64,000 bases of DNA from Pyrodictiaceae archaeon. Its GTDB lineage: Archaea; Thermoproteota; Thermoprotei_A; Sulfolobales; Pyrodictiaceae. The first letter of the stretch is position 1; each line of letters opens with the position of its first letter. Below, in pieces: positions 9,507-17,387 of the stretch. The translations under genes were made by a program, and so were the position numbers. The notes under the pieces were generated by a model, which searched no databases, had not been told where the DNA came from, and saw nothing but the letters and a program-made list of their open reading frames with translations. The stretch is taken from assembly GCA_027036135.1 (NCBI GenBank), contig JALVSY010000016.1, forward strand, positions 62,001-126,000, read 5' to 3'.

Positions 9507-9572
9507 CCGAGACCAATCCGCCGACACCTATGCCCTAAACTTAACGATGCATAGTGCATACTGCGGTCTCGT
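9507..9572. repeat. Inverted repeat between livH and livJ
   Basis: CGAGACC at 9507-9513 and GGTCTCG at 9566-9572 are perfect inverted copies within the 147-nt spacer between livJ and livH. The rest of the spacer is AT-rich. It may be a processing or partial termination hairpin that sets different levels of binding protein and permease mRNA; this is inference from position. Confidence 0.3.
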
Positions 9573-9648
9573 GACGTGTTTATTAAGCGTAATTAATGAA
9601 GAGTAAATAAGATACATTATTTTAGGAAAAACCGTTGAGGGGTGGGCG

Positions 9649-11017
9649 CTACTTATTCCAGGGTATCGGGTATATGGGCTTGGCTTGTGCAGCCTCCTCG
9701 GGATATACTATGACCTTTACTAGCTTGCCGTTCTGCTTCTGCCACTGCACTAGCACCATGCTGTGACCTATCTGTAGCCCGTGCTTATCGGCGCCACTGT
9801 AGAACTTTATGTGGCCCCAGAACGTCATTAGGTCGAGGTTGTCTAGTAGCTTTTAGCCTTCTCCGTATCTAGTCCGACGTGCTCTATGACGTACTGGAGT
9901 AGTAGTCCCGCGGCGTAGCCACCGGCTGCGTGGTATCCTGGGAGTTTTCCATACTTGCTCTTATAGGCGTTGACAAACTCCTCGACAGTGGGCCCATACC
10001 ATGGTATGCCTAGCTTCTTCGCGGTCTCAGGGCTGTACTTTACGCCGGGCTCCCATTGGCTGGGGCCAATAACGCCGAGGGCAGCGTCTCCTAGTTCGGC
10101 GAAGGCGGGTTCTGGTGGGGCAACTAGTATAGCGACGTATTTCAGCGTCTTTATCTTTGCCTGGTATAGCTGCTTTACCAGGTTGAAGCCGTCTTGGAAG
10201 TGGCCTCCGCCGAAGATTGCTGTCGCGCCAGAGGACGATATCTTGGCTATGTATGTTGAGAAGTCAGTAGTGCCTGGTGGATAGTGGTCCTCGTAGACTA
10301 TCTTGAAGCCGTGCTCCTCTAGGTACTTCTTCGTGGCAGCAGCTACTGACTTGGCGAATTTGCTGTTCTCGAAGAGCAGTGCTACTTTCTTATTGTTCGG
10401 GTCAAGCTTCATGAGTAGCTCAACGGCCAAGGTCATATACTTACTGGCTGGCGTGTATAGCTGGTAGACGTACTGGTACCCCTTAGTGAATATTGAGTCG
10501 CTAGCAGCACCAGTAGCTATCATAATCTTATGATAACTATCAGTAACGGCGGCAGCAGCGGTCAAGCCACTGCTATATGGGCTAATAAGGTAGTCAACCT
10601 TGTCGCTAGTGATGAGCTTCTGGTACAGCTCCTGCACACGCGCGCTCTTGGACTCGTCGTCGTAGTAGATTAGCTTAACCTTACAAATCCTCCCATCAGG
10701 TAGCTTTATGCCGCCCTTAGAGTTAACTTGCTCAGCCCAGAGCTTGATTCCCTTGAGCTGCTCGGTAGACTCCTCCTGCAATTTACCAGTAAGGGAAGCA
10801 GTGAACCCTATCTTAATCACACAGCCACCAGCACCACTACCAGCTGCGCTAGTCGTGGTTGTTGACTGCGTCGTTATCGTTGCTGGTGGTGTTGTTGCCG
10901 GCGATGTGGCTGTTGCCTTACCACCACCCTTAGACGCATAGTAATAGGCTACACCAGCAATAATAACAATAATGATCACATCACAGCTATAGATATCCAA
11001 ACACCTGCCTTAGACAC
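9649..11017 (-). pseudogene. livJ: Branched-chain transporter substrate-binding protein LivJ, frameshifted
   Basis: Extracellular type 1 periplasmic-binding-fold protein held to the membrane by an N-terminal segment. The central frame (11000 to 9843) shows a hydrophobic stretch, a Thr/Ser-rich linker, CVIKIGFTASLTGKLQEE and the long binding fold. It ends early at a TAG at 9845-9843. The missing C-terminus (LDNLDLMTFWGHIKFYSG and onward to PIPWNK) continues in the next frame to 9649; adding one A to the four-A run (9851-9854 on +) joins them. At the 5' end the central frame has only a TTG start with a poor signal segment. A GTG at 11017 gives SKAGVWISIAV, which needs one added base near 10980 to run into the hydrophobic stretch. 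Confidence 0.8.
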
Positions 11018-11260
11018 CAAGACCTACCACACCCCATGAAAAAGAACTCCTTGTCTATGTAACACCCCACCCCCAGGGGTTTTATCATTAGCCCTACACA
11101 GAATCCCACAAAGCAACATATTCATGAAACGAATTAAGTAACACCCACTAAAGAAAATAAAGACAAGAACAAGACTAGGCCGAGCAAGGATCAAGGAGAC
11201 CCCGTTGTAAAGAAAACCTAATAACCACGACCCAGGGACAAAGAAGAATCCACGGAAACC

Positions 11261-11305
11261 CAGCCAGGGGCCACAAAGGCCTCCAGACAAAGAGGCCCTC
11301 TGGCT

Positions 11306-11306
<1 letters not shown>
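11261..11306. repeat. Hairpin abutting the tRNA-Arg 5' end
   Basis: CAGCCAG at 11261-11267 pairs with CTGGCTG at 11300-11306, and the inner bases GGGGCC (about 11268-11273) pair imperfectly with GGCCCT (11294-11299). A second inner hairpin GGCCTC/GAGGCC lies at 11278-11297. The outer arm ends on the first base of the tRNA. Possible roles are a processing signal or a terminator for leftward transcription; no function is shown. Confidence 0.35.
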
Positions 11307-11383
<77 letters not shown>

Positions 11384-11404
11384 TTATAAAGATACAAATA
11401 AGCT

Positions 11405-11464
11405 CTTACTTCCCTTAACTCCGACGGCTCCTCTTACATAGAGCCGTCTAGCTCTCTGAGTAAG
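11405..11464. repeat. Nested stem-loop downstream of tRNA-Arg
   Basis: The inner stem GACGGCTC (11423-11430) pairs with GAGCCGTC (11441-11448) across a 10-nt loop. An outer stem CTTACT (11405-11410) pairs with AGTAAG (11459-11464). The GC-rich inner stem stands out in an AT-rich surrounding. It could be a terminator, a small RNA or an element end; only the symmetry is observed. Confidence 0.45.
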
Positions 11465-11605
11465 GCTAAACTTAGGATCCTTTTATGCATCTTTATTTGT
11501 TCAACTATTTTAATTCAACTGATTTAAAGTATGCTAGGCATAGGATCTCTACTACAAGGACTACTAATTAATAATCTTATCATGGAAAATAAGATTTTTA
11601 TATTC

Positions 11606-11640
11606 TATTTTCATAATATATAATATATATTATGAAAATA
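11606..11640. repeat. 35-nt perfect palindrome
   Basis: TATTTTCATAATATATA (11606-11622), one central A, then its exact reverse complement TATATATTATGAAAATA (11624-11640). Nothing else in the window has such long perfect symmetry. It lies about 180 bp upstream of the GIY-YIG gene. Candidate roles: protein-binding operator, homing or resolution site, or the tip of a cruciform. Low complexity (TA-rich) weakens the argument, but the TTTTCAT/ATGAAAA outer part is not simple repeat. Confidence 0.6.
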
Positions 11641-11823
11641 TTATGTACTAAAATTCTGTAGATACACTATTATATGTAGCTTCGTGCCGTCTCATGAATA
11701 GTTTATAAGGGAGTAAGTTTACATATTTTTCAAGAGGTTTTCAAATGAATTATACTGTTGTTACTGCTATAGAGAATTGTAGAGAATTGTCTATCAAAGC
11801 ACTGTGCTCTAGGCTCTGTAATT

Positions 11824-12220
11824 GTGTTAAAGCAGACATGTAGTTCGCTTAAGCAACACGAACACGAGGGTGTATATATTTTCGTAGATGATTCAAGCAA
11901 TATCATCTACTATGTTGGTGAAACAAGAAATTTAGCTAGTAGGGTTTATAGAACGCATTGTAAAGGCCTAATAGGGAGCTCCGAGGGTGTTGTTCGCTTT
12001 CTCATGTATATATTTGCTAGGCTGTGTAAAGATGAAAGAATAATAGGGGCCCAAAGTGTTGCTGAGCGTGGAAAAAAATGTTAAAGACGAACTTGTCAAA
12101 TTTATATCAGCATTGACTATATACATAGGTTATTGTAAAGACGAAAAACTCAGTCAAGATAAGCTTCTAGAGGCAGAGATGTGCCTTAAGGAAAAATTAA
12201 AGCCAATATTGAACCCATAA
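11824..12220 (+). pseudogene. GIY-YIG nuclease-domain protein, frameshifted at an A7 run
   Basis: The first 86 codons show a compact GIY-YIG core: GVYIFVDDSSNIIYYVGE, then an Arg in LASRVYRTHC. The frame ends at TAA 12082-12084 just after a run of seven A (12072-12078). In the next frame translation goes on through NVKDELVKFISALTIYIG to KEKLKPILNP and a TAA at 12218-12220, an ending like that of GIY-YIG proteins. Removing one A joins the two parts into about 131 residues. The A run is a classic slippage site, so expression could be restored by slippage; otherwise the gene is broken. Standalone GIY-YIG proteins are often mobile or repair-linked. AT-rich composition suggests transfer. Confidence 0.7.
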
Positions 12221-12271
12221 GATAGAATATCTTTACAATAGTTCAAAGAACTTAGTATTAGGATTCTTAAC

Positions 12272-12305
12272 AGGAGAGCCAAGGGGGATACTCTCCTAGG
12301 CCCCC
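12272..12305. repeat. Hairpin with possible pseudoknot
   Basis: AGGAGAG (12272-12278) pairs with CTCTCCT (12291-12297). The loop holds GGGGG (12283-12287), which could pair with CCCCC at 12301-12305 just outside the stem, an H-type pseudoknot geometry. It sits between the GIY-YIG and the orphan ORF. Function is unknown. Confidence 0.3.
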
Positions 12306-12396
12306 ATACGTGGCTCAGTAGTGGTGCTGTGGCCTGGACCCGGTTATTGCTAGGCGGGCTAGGCTTGTCTGCAGCGAGCTTGAGACCAAGTACACT

Positions 12397-12879
12397 GTGG
12401 ATGGCTTCCTCGTGACCTTGGAGACGCTTGCCACCTGGGCCCTGGACACGTGCCGCGACAAGGGGGTAGTGTGTGCTGCTAAGCTCTTCCGCGAAGTCCT
12501 TGGAGACGAGTGTGTTGAGAGGGAGTTGGCGAGGCTCGCGCCCCACAAGGGGCTAGTGTCTAGCCTGGTGCCGGGGAACCCCCGGTTCCGGAAACTAGCA
12601 GTGCTCCTAGACCACCTGCTCAAGAAACTAGAGAATGTCTCCACGGCGCTTCTCAGGAGCCGGGAGCTATTACCAGTAGCGAGGGCCCCACTCTTCCTCA
12701 TAGAGCACGCCCAGGAAACACATATGCCGATACAGGTAGCAGAGCCACTGGAGCCCCAAGGAGCTAGGGAGCACCGAGAACCAAGCATAATCGAGATAAT
12801 AAAGCCCCGCAAAAAGCCACGAATAATAGAAGAGAAACACAAGCAAAGAGACAACGACATAGAATGGGTAGAACTATAG
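12397..12879 (+). CDS. Orphan ORF with charged C-terminal tail
   Basis: I do not recognise this 160-residue product. It appears helical in its first 100 residues (FLVTLETLATWALDTC, LLDHLLKKLENVSTALL) and ends in a Lys/Arg/Glu-rich tail (IIKPRKKPRIIEEKHKQR). The frame is open upstream to a TAG at 12319-12321 and the added sequence (ARRARLVCSELETKYTV) looks like part of the same protein, but contains no ATG, GTG or TTG. The true start is unclear, or the 5' end is lost. GC content is like the core genome, unlike the AT-rich flanks. Possibly a decayed gene. Confidence 0.4.
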   Translation: MDGFLVTLETLATWALDTCRDKGVVCAAKLFREVLGDECVERELARLAPHKGLVSSLVPGNPRFRKLAVLLDHLLKKLENVSTALLRSRELLPVARAPLFLIEHAQETHMPIQVAEPLEPQGAREHREPSIIEIIKPRKKPRIIEEKHKQRDNDIEWVEL

Positions 12880-12887
12880 TTCTTAAC

Positions 12888-13111
12888 CGTATATTGGAAC
12901 TGGGTCCTAGTTTTTGAGGCAATTCTAGGTACCGTTGGCCAAGTTTTACGAGACCAACTATGGTATCGAGGCTTATAGGCTTATATCTTGTAAGCTCTAT
13001 TGATACGTTGATTGTGCGTTGTTCAGGATTTATTAACGGATAATGACGGAGATCATTATTATGTTTATGGCCGTGTATGAGCCAGCAACCCGGCGGTGGT
13101 GTTGACGGCTT
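12888..13111 (-). pseudogene. Displaced C-terminal part of the metallophosphoesterase
   Basis: Immediately after the stop of the 2H/metallophosphoesterase gene, the +1 frame on the same strand reads KPSTPPPGCWLIHGHKHNND, then LRHYPLINPEQRTINVSIEL. The HGHKH block is the C-terminal metal-binding motif of calcineurin-like phosphoesterases, which the in-frame product lacks. The frame stays open past 12888 into antisense of the orphan ORF, so the natural end is not certain. This shows that the gene was once longer and was shifted near 13110. Confidence 0.7.
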
Positions 13112-14159
13112 ATGTTGTAATATTAAAGCATATTCCTGCGTATTTCATCACTAAGCGGTCGCAGCAAGCATAATTTCTGTCATGGTTTCCGCGTATGAGT
13201 ATCTTTTTGCCATTAAGAATTCTTAAGTATCTCTTCACGTCTCTCCTCCTAAATGCCAGGTCGCCGACTATGTATACGGTGTCGTTTGGTGCTATAATAG
13301 TATTCCAATTATGTATAAGAATTTTGTCCATTTCCTTGGAGTTGAGGAAAGGTCTGGCTGTGTATTTTATGATATTCTCATGTCCCAGGTGGAGATCAGC
13401 TGTAACCCATACTCTTTTTAATCCTTGGCGCGATTGTGGTATTTGACTGTCTACTTCGATGCCCCGAGTTTTGCAATAAACCGTTAAGTCGGCTGCATAC
13501 GTTTTCTCGCTTAGTGCCTCTTTGCGGGTAAGTATCCTGCGTAATATATGGTCATACTCATAGACTATTTTGCCCCTATACAACAGGGTTATTCTCCAAA
13601 CCTCTGATGGTAAGAAGAAACTAAATCCTAGAGCTCTATGTCGCGATATGCTTTCTTGAGGTAAACGGCCTAGCGCTATAGTCGCGTGAAACCAGAACTT
13701 AGAACAATTGTTAAGCCCCTGCGACCTTGAGGACTCCTCTATCAAAGGCTTAATAGCCTCATATACTTCTTTCCGGAGTTTTCTAAGCTCTAAGCTAGGC
13801 TCTATGTTGAATACAAGTACATGGCCTGGGCCTTGCTCCCGCTTCCTTAGCGCTACGCCATCATAATAGAAAGTAACTCTTTCATAATTTTCCGCTACTC
13901 TTGCTACAGTCTGAATCAGACTTAATGGAGCTACACTGCGTTTTAATTCAAAGTTATAGATTAGTGTTATATGAGGTACTTTCATTAAGTATCTGCGCGG
14001 TATTCTCAGCTTCTCAGCTACCTTCTTCGCGCGAAGTCTCAATAGTTTTTTCTCAAGAATAGGTCTTATCTCAAGTAACCACTTGTAACCCTTAGGATGC
14101 TGGATCTTCTTGCCTTTTCTGTGAAACCGTGCTAAAAGACGATGAAGTAAGTCCAGCAT
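13110..14159 (-). CDS. 2H phosphoesterase - calcineurin-like phosphoesterase fusion, frameshifted near its end
   Basis: 349 residues with two catalytic domains. The first (about 60-210) is a 2H phosphoesterase of the LigT/2'-5' RNA ligase type, with HITLIYNF and FHATIALGR as the two HxT motifs. The second (about 248-349) is a metallophosphoesterase: VTADLHLGHENIIKYTARPF, VYIVGDLAF, LIRGNHDR. The last conserved metal motif (HGHKH at 13061-13075) is out of frame after a TAA at 13112-13110, so the coded protein lacks it. Such a pair of activities could process RNA ends (cyclic phosphate opening and phosphate removal). That function is inference. The family of each domain is clear. It lies in an AT-rich island with the GIY-YIG gene. 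Confidence 0.8.
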   Translation of the reverse strand: MLDLLHRLLARFHRKGKKIQHPKGYKWLLEIRPILEKKLLRLRAKKVAEKLRIPRRYLMKVPHITLIYNFELKRSVAPLSLIQTVARVAENYERVTFYYDGVALRKREQGPGHVLVFNIEPSLELRKLRKEVYEAIKPLIEESSRSQGLNNCSKFWFHATIALGRLPQESISRHRALGFSFFLPSEVWRITLLYRGKIVYEYDHILRRILTRKEALSEKTYAADLTVYCKTRGIEVDSQIPQSRQGLKRVWVTADLHLGHENIIKYTARPFLNSKEMDKILIHNWNTIIAPNDTVYIVGDLAFRRRDVKRYLRILNGKKILIRGNHDRNYACCDRLVMKYAGICFNITT

Positions 14160-14439
14160 GCTAGTCTCCCGTTATTCCAAGGCTATTCACTAGATACTAA
14201 TGCAGACAAATAACTTATATATAATGCTCAGCTGCCTTTCAGTAACTATAGCATCTTGTATTTTAATCTAACAGACTTAAGAACTACAACAATGGAGCCT
14301 TTCCATAACTCATTAAAGTATATATGGATATACTCGTTTAGATAATTAATGATACGGTGTCTTTTTTTGTATACTTTTTTACAATGCTTAGTTTTAAAGG
14401 CAATGATTTAACCGATACAAGCTCTAGGGTTAGTTAGTC

Positions 14440-15636
14440 GTGTCTCGGGTTCTTTTCTTGTCGTCTCATGTTGGGTTGGGGCATGTTGCTAGGGATTATG
14501 CTGTCTCCGTTGTTCTTCGGGGGCTTGTCCCGGGTGTTGAGCTGGATTGGTGTAGTGCTGAGCCTGTGAATTCTTTCTTGGATGCTCTCGGGGAGCGTGT
14601 TGTGCCGGATTGTAGGGGGTTGGAGAGCTTTTCCAGGGTTATTGAGGATCTTTATAATGGGCGTATTGGGGGGTTGAGGGAGCTTGGTTCTAGGCTCGGG
14701 GTTCTTCGCCGTAACTGGGAGGTAGTACGTGGTGTCCTGGAAAGTGGTAGGTATGACTTGGTGTTTGCTGATGAGTTCTGGGAGGTTGTGTATGCTGCCC
14801 CGGCTGAGATTAAGGAGGGTATAGTTTTTGGCACTGATATAGTGCATAAGCGGTACTCGTTTAACCCCTTGGACTCGTTTATTAGCTTCGTTCTTAACCG
14901 GTACTTTAAGCGGGTCCTGCCCGGATTCGGCTCTCTCTTATTCCTCAACGATCCCGAGACTCTCGGTGATGCTCGCTGGTACCCGTTGCTGGGTAGACGT
15001 GTCCGCGACTGGGTTGAGGAGCACATGTTTGTCGCGGGGCTTGTTACTAGCTTTGCTCCCGGCGAGGTCCCGGCCCGGTGTGTGGCCCGCGAGAAGCTGG
15101 GCATTGACTGCGACGAGTTCCTCGTGGTAGTTAGTGTTGGTGGTACCTCTACTCGTAGCGAGGCATTGCTGAGCTGCATAGATGCTGCCGCGGAGCACGT
15201 GGTCCGTGTACTAGGGGAGAGGCTTGCTAAACGGGTACGGGTAGTCGCGTTGCCGGGGCCAAGGACGATGTGGGAGCCGAGAAGCGGCTATGTTGAGGCA
15301 CGCGTGGGTGTTGTTCCTAGGCTTCTTGACTACTATGCTGCAGCTGACCTATTCGTGACACGGGCTGGTAGGACCACTACAGCTGATCTCCTATGCCTCG
15401 GGAAGCCCGCGGTTCTTATCCCGATAAGGAAGCACTTCGAGCAAGAAGACATAGCTCGAGACCTCAACGAGAGGTATGGGTACCCAGTTATCCGGGAAGA
15501 TGATTGCAGCGCCGAGAAACTGGTAGCAGGCATACTTGAAGCTATTAGGAGAAGCTACAGTGCTCCAAGAGAGCTGTGCAGGGGCGTGGAGAGGACGGCT
15601 CGCTTCCTAGCAGGGAAGCTAAACGCAGAGACCTAG
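14440..15636 (+). CDS. GT-B fold glycosyltransferase (MurG/UGT-like)
   Basis: Glycosyltransferase of the GT28/GT1 type, 398 residues. The N-terminal Rossmann half begins VLFLSSHVGLGHVARDYAV, the glycine-rich acceptor-site loop of these enzymes. The C-terminal nucleotide-sugar half has VVVSVGGTSTRSEAL, DLFVTRAGRTTTADLL and GKPAVLIPIRKHFEQEDIA, the donor-binding signature. GTG start just after a stop. It is followed closely by two membrane proteins on the same strand, suggesting a role in lipid-linked or membrane glycan assembly. Donor and acceptor cannot be named. Confidence 0.85.
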   Translation: MSRVLFLSSHVGLGHVARDYAVSVVLRGLVPGVELDWCSAEPVNSFLDALGERVVPDCRGLESFSRVIEDLYNGRIGGLRELGSRLGVLRRNWEVVRGVLESGRYDLVFADEFWEVVYAAPAEIKEGIVFGTDIVHKRYSFNPLDSFISFVLNRYFKRVLPGFGSLLFLNDPETLGDARWYPLLGRRVRDWVEEHMFVAGLVTSFAPGEVPARCVAREKLGIDCDEFLVVVSVGGTSTRSEALLSCIDAAAEHVVRVLGERLAKRVRVVALPGPRTMWEPRSGYVEARVGVVPRLLDYYAAADLFVTRAGRTTTADLLCLGKPAVLIPIRKHFEQEDIARDLNERYGYPVIREDDCSAEKLVAGILEAIRRSYSAPRELCRGVERTARFLAGKLNAET

Positions 15637-15660
15637 GCTCATCGTCATCCCCGTCTATCA

Positions 15661-16365
15661 ATGCTGTTGCGGGGTGATGGGGACTCGTTGGAGATAACGG
15701 CTCCCATAATTACTGCTGCGAGCCTTGTTGCGCTACCCCTAGCCAACAAGGTAAAGATGAAGAATAAATTCGGCTTCCTTGCCGCGTTCATGGCTGTGCT
15801 TCTCGGCCAGCTCGTGCTCTGGGTGCTGAGGCCAACAGGGCTGGTGGTTCTCTTCCCCTGGGAGTACCCGTTCCTATACACCATGGCAGCCTGGGCTCTG
15901 TTCAGCACCGTGAAGGCATCGGCTACAAGTATTGCTCTAAGGCATCATCGTGTTCTAGGGCTGTGGTTACTCGTACTAGCATTGTTCCAACCCATGGCCT
16001 CGGCGATAAACGCTGCCACGACGCCTTCTCCCCGTAGTGCCCTACTCATGGTCGGCAATGAGTCCCTGGAAGCCATTGTAGCTGATACTGGGTTGAGGGC
16101 TCAGTGCGGGTACTATTGCTGGCCTCGTGCAGCTGCTCTAGTCTTTACTAGTGTTCCGGAGGGCTATCACTGGGTGACAATGATTGGGATAAATAAGCCT
16201 CTCTTGCTCCTAGTTATAGTTAACAACACTATTGCAGAGACCCGGCTCTTGTCGCCGTGGAGGATATATCGGGTATGGATTCCCCGTGGGGCAGTGATAG
16301 TAGAGACGGCCGATACAAGTCTCTCAGTAGTTAATGGTGCTTATGTAGCTTTGCGGTATCGATGA
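15661..16365 (+). CDS. Membrane protein of unknown function
   Basis: 234 residues, not recognised. About four hydrophobic segments lie in the first 120 residues (for example FLAAFMAVLLGQLVLWVL and VLGLWLLVLALFQPMASA), followed by a soluble C-terminal half with two nearby Cys (QCGYYCW). It sits 25 bp after the glycosyltransferase and 69 bp before the flippase-like protein, so the three are probably one operon. Confidence 0.6.
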   Translation: MLLRGDGDSLEITAPIITAASLVALPLANKVKMKNKFGFLAAFMAVLLGQLVLWVLRPTGLVVLFPWEYPFLYTMAAWALFSTVKASATSIALRHHRVLGLWLLVLALFQPMASAINAATTPSPRSALLMVGNESLEAIVADTGLRAQCGYYCWPRAAALVFTSVPEGYHWVTMIGINKPLLLLVIVNNTIAETRLLSPWRIYRVWIPRGAVIVETADTSLSVVNGAYVALRYR

Positions 16366-16434
16366 GCGCTAGCTAAGGCGATACTTGTATAACTAAGAGG
16401 GGTACAAGTAAGTCTATGTCTTGGCTGCCCCAGG

Positions 16435-17361
16435 GTGACGCTAGCATATCTAGACAAGGTACTAGGAGTACTACGCAGTGTAGAGCCTCTCTACTTCTCC
16501 TACGCTGTGCTCCTCTACTTCGTTATGACTGCTCTCTATGCTCTCCGGCTCCAGATAATTCTCTTCCGGCTAGGTATAAGGATTAGCTTCTTTGACTCCT
16601 TTGTAGCTAATCAGCTAAGCGTAGCATTCAACAATCTCACCCCGAGTTTTCGCGTAGTAGGAGAGGGAGCTAGAGCGGGGTATGTCTACCTACGCGTGGG
16701 TGGTCGCCTTGTAGGCGTGTTGGCGGCGATCGTGTTTGATAAGATAGTTGAGGCACTCCCCCTGGTAGCACTAGCTGTAATCGTTCTACCAGAATCGCTT
16801 AGCACGACAAGTAGTGCTATCTATACCCTCCTAGCAATAGGCATAAGCATTGCTGGTATAGTGGTGGCTGTTCTCTACTGGGACAGGGTAGTCAACTGGC
16901 TGATAGAGAAGGCGAGAAAGAGGGGCTACCGCATAGAGGTCTCCGGGCTAGAACGTAGAGCCCTCGAGTCACTGATGAGGGATAAGCTCCTAGTAGCGGT
17001 AGGGATAGCGATAAGCTTTGCTGCATGGCTGGTGCTCGCGCTCCGTCTTTACCTAGTAGCCCTTTCCATAGGATGGGAGGTAAGATTCTATGATGCGGTT
17101 TTACTCACTGTAGCCTATACAGTGATAAGCATATTCACCATAACTCCGGGAGGCGTGGGCGTAATAGAAGCCTCGCTCACAGGCCTCTTCATGGCCCTTG
17201 GAGCCCCAGCTGACAAGGCTCTAGCAGCATCGCTTGTGGAGAGACTAATATCGTACGGAATAGGTACAGCAGTAGGCATAGTACTTGGCCTCGTCACTGG
17301 CGGCTGGGAGCTATGGAGACGGATGAGGAGGTGGCCAAGAGAGACTCGGGGGAAGAACTAA
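16435..17361 (+). CDS. Flippase-like (LPG synthase TM region/UPF0104) membrane protein
   Basis: 308-residue integral membrane protein of the lysylphosphatidylglycerol synthase transmembrane-region family. Diagnostic segments are LSVAFNNLTPSFRVVGEGARAG in the first third, VFDKIVEALPLV, and the C-terminal FTITPGGVGVIEASLTGLF. Eight or so hydrophobic segments are visible. Archaeal members often sit with glycosyltransferases, as here, and may move lipids or lipid-linked sugars; that role is inference. GTG start. Confidence 0.8.
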   Translation: MTLAYLDKVLGVLRSVEPLYFSYAVLLYFVMTALYALRLQIILFRLGIRISFFDSFVANQLSVAFNNLTPSFRVVGEGARAGYVYLRVGGRLVGVLAAIVFDKIVEALPLVALAVIVLPESLSTTSSAIYTLLAIGISIAGIVVAVLYWDRVVNWLIEKARKRGYRIEVSGLERRALESLMRDKLLVAVGIAISFAAWLVLALRLYLVALSIGWEVRFYDAVLLTVAYTVISIFTITPGGVGVIEASLTGLFMALGAPADKALAASLVERLISYGIGTAVGIVLGLVTGGWELWRRMRRWPRETRGKN

Positions 17362-17387
17362 GCTTATTTATGAACAGGTAGCCCACA

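Larger units (their letters stand above)
11384..11823. other. AT-rich noncoding region after the tRNA
   Basis: About 440 bases with no supportable gene. It holds a nested stem-loop (11405-11464), a 35-nt perfect palindrome (11606-11640), a TATA-like GTTTATAAGG near 11700-11709, and a tandem AGAGAATTGT repeat near 11769-11788. The base composition differs sharply from the surrounding core genes. No second copy of the tRNA 3' end was found downstream that would mark an integration site. Confidence 0.6.

Noticed and set aside
8227-11017. Explaining all liv lesions as sequencing errors
   Set aside because: Three of four are one-base changes at short runs or doublets and could be errors one by one, but the nonsense codon is a substitution and nearly all other genes of the window are clean, so clustered decay is the better reading. 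Not excluded.
12154-12860. Long minus-strand frames opposite the orphan ORF
   Set aside because: Ser/Leu/Arg-rich translations typical of antisense of a charged coding sequence; the plus-strand frame has the more protein-like composition.
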